Shown: in pieces, positions 6,907 to 11,620 of the stretch
How the letters are laid out: each line of letters opens with the position of its first letter
Position numbering within the stretch: position 1 is the stretch's first letter
Source: JBBRTJ01 sp038244535
GTDB taxonomy: Bacteria > Actinomycetota > Acidimicrobiia > Acidimicrobiales > Ilumatobacteraceae
Reading direction: 5' to 3'
NCBI GenBank assembly: GCA_038244535.1
Contig: JBBRTJ010000107.1
Coordinates: 1-11,620, forward strand
DNA: 11,620 nucleotides
Made by a program: the position numbers and the translations under genes
The notes under the pieces: generated by a model
The model's input: only the letters and a program-made list of their open reading frames with translations
Databases searched by the model: none
What the model was told of the DNA's origin: nothing

Positions 6907-7820
6907 CGTTGTCCGTGCGCTGCTCGGCTGAGGTAGGCGACGCCCTGGCCGCTGGTCGACCCGTGGTCGCGCTCGAGTCGACGATCTTCAGCCATCTCGG
7001 CCTGCCCAGTCCGACCAACGCCGAGGCCCTGTCGCGGTGCCTGACGGCGGTGCGCGTGGGCGGCGCGGTCCCCGCCATCACCGCCGTGGTCGACGGCGTG
7101 GCCCGAGTGGGTCTCGAGCCGGCTGAGCACGAGCGGATCCTCGGCCCCGCCCGCAAGGCGGCCGAGCGCGACGTGGCCGTCGCCATCGCCCAGCGGTGGC
7201 CCGTGGGGGCCACCACGGTCTCTGCGTCTTTGGCGCTCGCTCACGCGGCCGGCGTGCAGGTGTTCGCCACCGGCGGCATCGGTGGGGTGCACCGTGGGGC
7301 CGAGCTCACCGGCGACGTGAGCGCCGACCTCGACGCCATGGCCCACCATCCGGTGGTCACCGTCTCGGCCGGGGCGAAGTCGTTCCTCGACCTGCCCCGC
7401 ACGCTCGAGCACCTCGAGGCCATCGGCGTGCCCGTGCTTGGCTGGCGCCACGACTGGTTCCCCGCCTTCTACGTCCGCTCCAGCGGGCTGCCCATCCCCC
7501 ATCGGGTCGAGCGGGCGACCGAGGTGGCGGCAGTCCTGCGCCATCGCCCCCGCCCATCCACTGGCGTGCTCCTCACCGTGGCGATCCCTGTCGATGCCGA
7601 GATCGATCCGGCCACGATCGACGCGGCGCTCCAGAGCGCACTCGACGACGCCGAGCGGGCGGGTGTCAGGGGAGCGGCCGTCACCCCGTTTGTTCTGGGC
7701 CGAATCGCGCTGGCCACCGAGGGCCGCAGCGTTCCGGCGAACCTCGCTCTGGCTGAGCACAACGCGGCGGTGGCGGCCGAGGTCGCCGTGGCGGTGGCCG
7801 CTGCCGCCAGCCTCCCGTAG
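6903..7820 (+). CDS. psuG: Pseudouridine-5'-phosphate glycosidase PsuG
   Basis: A 305-residue enzyme of the PsuG (YeiN/IndA) family, which cleaves the C-C glycosidic bond of pseudouridine 5'-phosphate to give uracil and ribose 5-phosphate. Landmarks: VALESTIFSHLGLP (22-35) with E25 for the catalytic glutamate; RKAAERD (84-90) with K85 in place of E. coli Lys93; FATGGIGGVHRGAE (121-134); DVSADL (138-143); and VSAGAKSFLD (154-163) with K159, the Schiff-base lysine equivalent to Lys166. NLALAEHN near the C-terminus supplies the conserved asparagine. The motif after ESTI reads SHLGLP, one residue longer than the common AHGMP form, a variant I believe occurs in actinobacteria. It closes the usp-psuK-psuG operon; no pseudouridine transporter gene is seen here. 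Confidence 0.93.
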   Translation: MTLSVRCSAEVGDALAAGRPVVALESTIFSHLGLPSPTNAEALSRCLTAVRVGGAVPAITAVVDGVARVGLEPAEHERILGPARKAAERDVAVAIAQRWPVGATTVSASLALAHAAGVQVFATGGIGGVHRGAELTGDVSADLDAMAHHPVVTVSAGAKSFLDLPRTLEHLEAIGVPVLGWRHDWFPAFYVRSSGLPIPHRVERATEVAAVLRHRPRPSTGVLLTVAIPVDAEIDPATIDAALQSALDDAERAGVRGAAVTPFVLGRIALATEGRSVPANLALAEHNAAVAAEVAVAVAAAASLP

Positions 7821-7825
7821 GGCCG

Positions 7826-7867
7826 GGAACCAGGCGCCCGCACCGATCGTTGGATGGCGAAAGGAGG
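7826..7867 (+). promoter_or_regulatory. Candidate ECF-sigma promoter and ribosome binding site of the YceI-like gene
   Basis: GGAAC (7826-7830, within GGGAACC) and CGTT (7848-7851) are 17 bases apart, the typical -35/-10 pair of group IV sigma factors such as mycobacterial SigE and SigH. Transcription would start near 7857-7859, leaving a leader of about 20 bases that contains AAAGGAGG (7860-7867), ten bases before the ATG at 7878. The ECF sigma factor at 2867 is a possible but unproven user. Confidence 0.45.
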
Positions 7868-7877
7868 CGGGACGCCC

Positions 7878-8591
7878 ATGCCCAAGTGGCTGAAGATCAT
7901 CGTCGCGGTCGGGTTCGGTGCCGTCGTCGTCGTCGGTGCGGGCTTCTGGTGGTTCATCCTTCGCGACGACGCCCCGCCCGAGGCGAGCCTTCCGGCGCGC
8001 ACGACCGTGGGGGGCGATGTGAGCACCAGCGCGGGTGGAGGCGGAGCACCGGGAACGCTCGCCGGTGCGTGGACGGTGAAGCAGGGCAAGGACGTGTTCG
8101 CCGGGTACCGCATGCAAGAGAAGTTCGGCGGCGACACGATCGAAAAGACAGCGGTCGGCCGTTCGCCGGCGGTCACCGGCACGTTGACGGCCATCGACAC
8201 GGCCATCACAGCGGTCAGCGTCACCGTCGACACGACGAAGCTGGCGAGCGACGAGAGGCGGCGTGACGCGCGCATCCGCGACGACGGCCTCGAGACCGAC
8301 CGGTTCCCTCGAGCGACGTTCGTGCTGACGACGCCGATCGACCTCGGGGGGGCGCCCGCGGCCGGTGCCATCAAGACCGTGCAGGCCACCGGCGACCTGA
8401 CGCTCCACGGCGTCACCAAGGGCGTCACGTTCACCCTCGAGACGCGCTGGAGCGGTGATCTCATCGACGTCGCCGGTAAGGCCCCGATCGTCCTGGCCGA
8501 CTACTCGATCAGCCCGCCCAACGTCGGTGGGTTCGTCAGCGTGGCCGATCAGGGCCTCATCGAGCTGCAGCTCACGTTCACGAGGGGCTGA
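7878..8591 (+). CDS. Membrane-anchored YceI-like lipid-binding domain protein
   Basis: A 237-residue protein with one N-terminal membrane segment (residues 6-28, after MPKWLK), a low-complexity linker rich in Gly, Ser, Thr and Ala (about 32-60), and an extracytoplasmic YceI domain (about 61-235). The domain opens GTLAGAWTV and shows AVTGTLTAIDTAITAVSVTVDTTKL-type strands, LETDRFPRATFVL, and the hallmark DLTLHGVTKGVTF. YceI proteins are lipocalin-like barrels that bind isoprenoid-type lipids such as polyprenyl chains; family members are often stress-induced. An in-frame ATG at 7854 would precede the Shine-Dalgarno AAAGGAGG and the predicted transcription start, so 7878 is the better start. It follows psuG by 57 bases but seems to have its own promoter. 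The ligand is unknown. Confidence 0.88.
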   Translation: MPKWLKIIVAVGFGAVVVVGAGFWWFILRDDAPPEASLPARTTVGGDVSTSAGGGGAPGTLAGAWTVKQGKDVFAGYRMQEKFGGDTIEKTAVGRSPAVTGTLTAIDTAITAVSVTVDTTKLASDERRRDARIRDDGLETDRFPRATFVLTTPIDLGGAPAAGAIKTVQATGDLTLHGVTKGVTFTLETRWSGDLIDVAGKAPIVLADYSISPPNVGGFVSVADQGLIELQLTFTRG

Positions 8592-8626
8592 CGCGCGATG
8601 CCATCCGGGCCACGGCTGAGTTGAAG

Positions 8627-8659
8627 GGGACCTGAAACAGGGACCTTTGGGTCTTGTCA
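8627..8659 (+). promoter_or_regulatory. GGGACCT direct repeat with a dyad, candidate activator site
   Basis: GGGACCT occurs at 8627-8633 and again at 8640-8646, start to start 13 bases. The second copy begins the dyad GACC-TTTG-GGTC (8642-8653). This resembles the GGGAC-centred half-sites bound by NarL/LuxR-type regulators such as DosR, but the match to the DosR consensus is only partial. It lies immediately upstream of the -35-like element of the following promoter, where an activator would bind. Confidence 0.3.
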
Positions 8660-8683
8660 TCCATATCGCCGACGTGTTACAAC
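8654..8683 (+). promoter_or_regulatory. Candidate promoter of the secreted multidomain protein
   Basis: TTGTCA (8654-8659) and TACAAC (8678-8683) are 18 bases apart. The -10 box sits within the imperfect dyad GTGTTACAACAC (8674-8685). A start near 8690 would leave a leader of roughly 120 bases before the ATG at 8813. The rest of the 8592-8812 interval, which is less GC-rich than the genes, shows no open frame with coding-like bias and no RNA gene that I recognise. Confidence 0.35.
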
Positions 8684-8812
8684 ACCACCACTCGCAGGCC
8701 AACTTCCTGTTACTGCTCCGCCACACCTTCGCCATCGCACCGCCATCGCCGCGGTCGTTGCTGCGCATCGAGTTGATCTCTCTCCTCTTGCGCGTCGATC
8801 GGTGGTCCACAG

Positions 8813-11620
8813 ATGTCCAACACTTCCTGGGTTCGTGCGCGGACCCCCTTCCGGCCGGCAGCCGTCCTGGTTGCCCTGTCCCTGCTCACGTCGGGGCTGG
8901 TGCTTGCGATGGCCGTGCCGAGTGTGGCTGCCAGCACGCACCCAGCTTCGGCAAGCGTGCGTCAGACAACGGCCACTGCACCGCCCGACGACTACCGGTG
9001 GACCTCGTACCCCGTGTCGTTGGACTATCGCCGGCTCAGCCAAGCGGCCCCCCCAGTGGCCTGCGGTCAGAGTGATGCCGCGTTCATGGCCAAGATGGCG
9101 ACCGACTACTACGACCGCTACCAGGGGCTCGTGGTCGACGGCCTGAGTGGGAGCTGCATGCGCGCCAACGCGGAGCAGTTCAAGCGCCTGTATCCCGACA
9201 AGGTCGTCATCAACCGTCAGCTCATGCTGTGGGATCCGAACGCCATTGCTGGAACGTGGCCGGGGTACTACGCGCTGATGAACCGGACGGTCACGACCGC
9301 GATCCCATCGACGACGGCGACGTCGTTGACGGTGGCATCCAGCGCAGCAGTCACCGCGGGCGAGCTCGCGCTCCTGTGGGCGCCGACCGGCGGCGATCAG
9401 TTCGGGGCCTTTGAGTACGTGAACGTGGTCTCGGTCGACTCGCCGACCTCGGTCACCGTGCAGCGAGGTCAGTACGGCTTCGGGCCAACCGCGTTCACCG
9501 CCACGCCGTACCTCGCGGCGATGCTCATGGACCCGGCCGCGCCCACGCCGGTGTTCAACCTCTCGGCCATGGCACCGGTCAACCCCGCCAACGGCAAGCG
9601 TGCCATCGAGTGGATGGCCGACTACTACGGGAGCGACTTCGCCCCGTCCGCTGGGGCACCGGCGCTCGACGGGATCGAGTTCGACACGTTCAAGTTCAAG
9701 CCGCCGACCTACAACCAGAACGGTGCTGTCCAGAACCTCGACTGCGACGCCGACGGCACCATCGACTACTGCCAGCAAGCCCCCGCCACCTCGCAGCAGA
9801 TCTCGTCGTGGGGCGTCGGCTACCAGTTCCTCCTCGACCGCTTGAAGACCACGATCTCGGCCTACGACGCCCCGGGCACCCGCAACCCGAAGGTGATCAT
9901 CATCGACCAGGGTCAGTACAACCAGTCCCCGGGCTTCGGCGGCGAGTTCGAGAGCTTCCCGTCGTGGGACACCTACAGCCAGAGCTCGGAGGACTTGTCT
10001 CGGCTCGACCTCTTGAACCACGCCTCGGCGTCGAGCATCTCTTACGTGTATACGAAGGACATCTCGCCGACGTACCCGTCGGTCAGCCCCCAGAACCTGA
10101 ACGGCTGCATCCAGCCGCCCACAGGGAAGTGTCGCAACGGTGTCTACCGCTACGGCCTGGTCGCCGCGATGATGAGCGACGCTGCTTTCGCATACAACGA
10201 CGAGTCGTTCATGACCAAGCCGCTTCCGCTCGACGAGGAGGCAACGGTCAACCAGACGGCCACCGGGCTTGGTGCGGGGTACCTCGGCGCGCCCCTCGCG
10301 CCACCGGTGCGCCAGACCCGCTACACGGGACCGAACCTCGTGCCCACCGCTGACTTCGAGGCCGGCCTGGGGTCGTGGACCTACTCCAAGAAGCTGGGGG
10401 TCACTGGCTTGATGACCTCCGACGCCACCACTGCGGGACAGGGCAGCAAGTCGATGCGGGCCGATGTCAACCTGGCCTTGGCATCGCCGTCTTTCGGTGA
10501 TGTCAAGCCGCGCATCGCGCTGTCCGGTGCCATCGCTCCAAACAGCGAGTACACCGTCAGCTTCTGGGCGAAGGCCACGGGGTCGGGGACGTCGTTCCGG
10601 GCGGCCCGGGTGTCACTCGACGGGAACAACGGGATGGTCCATCAGGTGACGTTGACCCCACAGTGGCACCAGTACTCGATCAGCGTGCTGACGTCCTCGA
10701 CCGGCAAGTCCACGGGCGCATACCTCGGGTTCCTCATCGGGGCCGACACCGGCTCGTACTGGTTCGACGACGTGCAGGTGCACCAGGGGACCGGCGGGAT
10801 CCTCACCCGGGAGTTCACGAACGGGTTGGTCGTGCTGAACGACAGTGAGGCCACGCAGACCAACATCGCGCTCCCTGGTGGGCCGTATCACAAGTTCCGT
10901 GGTGTGCAGGACCCGGTGATCAACGACGGTTCGTCGGTGGGCAGCGTGCTGCCCACCATCGGCACCAAGGACGGGATCATCCTCCTGCGGGGCGCAACTG
11001 CCCCGACCACGCTGGTACGCATCGACGTGACGCCCGCCGCCCCGAACCTGGCGATGGGAGCGACGTCGCCGCTCACCGCCACGGGCGCCTACTCCGATGG
11101 CGCCACCGCCGACCTCACGAGCTCAGTGACCTGGTCGACGGCCTCGACCGCCGTCGCCACGGCCACGGCCGGCGTGCTGACGGCCGTGGGCGTCGGCGCC
11201 ACCGCGGTGCGGGCCACGTTCGGTGACCTGACGGGCTCGACGACGGTCACCGTCGGCGCGGCCACCCTCGGGGGGCTGCTGGTGACGCCACCCACGTCAT
11301 CGCTGGCTGCCGGCACCGCCGCGACGCTCACGGCCACGGGCACCTACTCGGACGGCTCGACCGCGAACCTCTCGTCGACGGCGGCGTGGTCGTCGACCGA
11401 TCCGACCGTCGCCACGGTCGACTCGACGGGAAGGGTCACGGCGGTGGGGGCCGGTACCGCAACGGTCACAGCTGTGGCGGGTTCGTTCTCGGCCTCGGCG
11501 ACCGTCACGGTCACCGCAGCCGCGCTCGTGTCGTTGCAGGTCACCCCGCCGGCGGCCTCGATCCCCAAGGGCACGACCGTGCAGCTCACTGCGACCGGTG
11601 CCTACTCCGACGGGTCGACC
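8813..11620 (+). CDS. Large secreted modular protein: putative glycoside-hydrolase-like barrel, CBM-like domain, Big_2 repeats (incomplete at right edge)
   Basis: Open for 936 codons with no stop before the window end. An in-frame TGA at 8774 makes the ATG at 8813 the first start; GGTGG (8801-8805) lies seven bases before it. Order of parts: a Sec signal peptide (basic residues 8-14, hydrophobic 16-35, likely cleavage after A40); a putative TIM-barrel (about 60-500) resembling the hypothetical glycosyl hydrolase family 15 group, with LDGIEFDTFKF (E289, D291) as possible active-site strand and WGVGYQFLLDRL after it; a beta-rich insertion (about 163-232); an aspartate loop (310-318); a CBM4/9-like module (508-659, NLVPTADFEAGLGSWTY to YWFDDVQVHQG); a linker beta domain (661-727, FTNGLVVLN to IILLRG); and Ig-like repeats from 733. 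This suggests a cell-surface or secreted polysaccharide-acting protein. The signal peptide and Ig repeats are secure; the enzyme family is inferred from layout. Confidence 0.85.
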   Translation, partial: MSNTSWVRARTPFRPAAVLVALSLLTSGLVLAMAVPSVAASTHPASASVRQTTATAPPDDYRWTSYPVSLDYRRLSQAAPPVACGQSDAAFMAKMATDYYDRYQGLVVDGLSGSCMRANAEQFKRLYPDKVVINRQLMLWDPNAIAGTWPGYYALMNRTVTTAIPSTTATSLTVASSAAVTAGELALLWAPTGGDQFGAFEYVNVVSVDSPTSVTVQRGQYGFGPTAFTATPYLAAMLMDPAAPTPVFNLSAMAPVNPANGKRAIEWMADYYGSDFAPSAGAPALDGIEFDTFKFKPPTYNQNGAVQNLDCDADGTIDYCQQAPATSQQISSWGVGYQFLLDRLKTTISAYDAPGTRNPKVIIIDQGQYNQSPGFGGEFESFPSWDTYSQSSEDLSRLDLLNHASASSISYVYTKDISPTYPSVSPQNLNGCIQPPTGKCRNGVYRYGLVAAMMSDAAFAYNDESFMTKPLPLDEEATVNQTATGLGAGYLGAPLAPPVRQTRYTGPNLVPTADFEAGLGSWTYSKKLGVTGLMTSDATTAGQGSKSMRADVNLALASPSFGDVKPRIALSGAIAPNSEYTVSFWAKATGSGTSFRAARVSLDGNNGMVHQVTLTPQWHQYSISVLTSSTGKSTGAYLGFLIGADTGSYWFDDVQVHQGTGGILTREFTNGLVVLNDSEATQTNIALPGGPYHKFRGVQDPVINDGSSVGSVLPTIGTKDGIILLRGATAPTTLVRIDVTPAAPNLAMGATSPLTATGAYSDGATADLTSSVTWSTASTAVATATAGVLTAVGVGATAVRATFGDLTGSTTVTVGAATLGGLLVTPPTSSLAAGTAATLTATGTYSDGSTANLSSTAAWSSTDPTVATVDSTGRVTAVGAGTATVTAVAGSFSASATVTVTAAALVSLQVTPPAASIPKGTTVQLTATGAYSDGST
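11009..11620 (+). repeat. Tandem bacterial Ig-like (Big_2) repeats within the secreted protein
   Basis: Three units of about 85-86 residues, the third cut by the window edge. Equivalent 'VTP' anchors fall at residues 739, 824 and 910. Each unit contains the block LTATGxYSDGxTA, then W(S)T and VATxT/VD, then xGxxTAVGxGTATVTA, the Big_2 consensus. Such arrays act as stalks or spacers on bacterial surface proteins. The repeat is also visible at the DNA level, which makes this region prone to copy-number change and assembly collapse. Confidence 0.88.

Noticed and set aside
6126..8810. A minus-strand open frame of 894 codons
   Set aside because: It is antisense to psuK, psuG and the YceI-like gene, all with clear family motifs. 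Its translation is Arg/Gly/His-rich without domain-like blocks, a by-product of high GC.
8592..8812. Small gene or RNA gene in the intergenic region
   Set aside because: No frame with coding-like third-position bias and no recognisable tRNA or riboswitch structure.
8657..10021. A minus-strand open frame of 454 codons
   Set aside because: Antisense to the secreted protein, whose signal peptide and domains are recognisable; no motif in the antisense product.

Overview
The window is high-GC, actinobacterial-looking DNA with tightly packed genes and strong GC bias at third codon positions. That bias makes long antisense open frames common, and I have discounted them. An RskA-type anti-sigma factor beside its ECF sigma factor, frequent TANNNT boxes placed 6-7 nt before start codons (leaderless geometry), and GTG starts all fit Actinomycetota. 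An acidimicrobial-type lineage is my guess from the flavour of the proteins, not something the sequence proves. I see no tRNA, rRNA, CRISPR array, insertion sequence or integrase; it reads as ordinary chromosome.

Layout. Bases 1-1470 (minus strand) hold the N-terminal 490 residues of an AddB/RecB-like PD-(D/E)XK nuclease-family protein that runs off the left edge. A 145-base divergent intergenic region carries an operator-like composite palindrome. Then on the plus strand come a TrmA/RlmD-family RNA (uracil-5-)methyltransferase (1616-2815), an ECF sigma factor (2867-3448) with a membrane anti-sigma factor of the RskA family (3487-4260), and a MOSC-domain protein (4303-5139) with a leaderless-type promoter. 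A small SnoaL/NTF2-like protein (5164-5544, minus strand) is convergent with the MOSC gene and divergent from the next operon.

That operon is three plus-strand genes joined by ATGA stop/start overlaps: a universal stress protein (5600-6031), a PfkB-family kinase interpreted as pseudouridine kinase PsuK (6028-6906), and pseudouridine-5'-phosphate glycosidase PsuG (6903-7820). Together the last two would degrade pseudouridine to uracil plus ribose 5-phosphate. A membrane-anchored YceI-like lipid-binding protein (7878-8591) follows, behind a good match to an ECF-sigma promoter (GGGAAC, 17 nt, CGTT).

After a 221-base, lower-GC intergenic region with promoter- and operator-like elements comes the start of a very large secreted protein (8813 to beyond 11620; 936 residues visible). 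It has a signal peptide, a putative glycoside-hydrolase-like barrel interrupted by a small beta domain and a calcium-loop-like segment, a carbohydrate-binding-module-like domain, and tandem Ig-like (Big_2) repeats that continue past the window.

The points most worth following up are the stress-protein/pseudouridine operon, the candidate ECF promoter in front of yceI with a sigma/anti-sigma pair nearby, the divergent operator, and the modular secreted protein.
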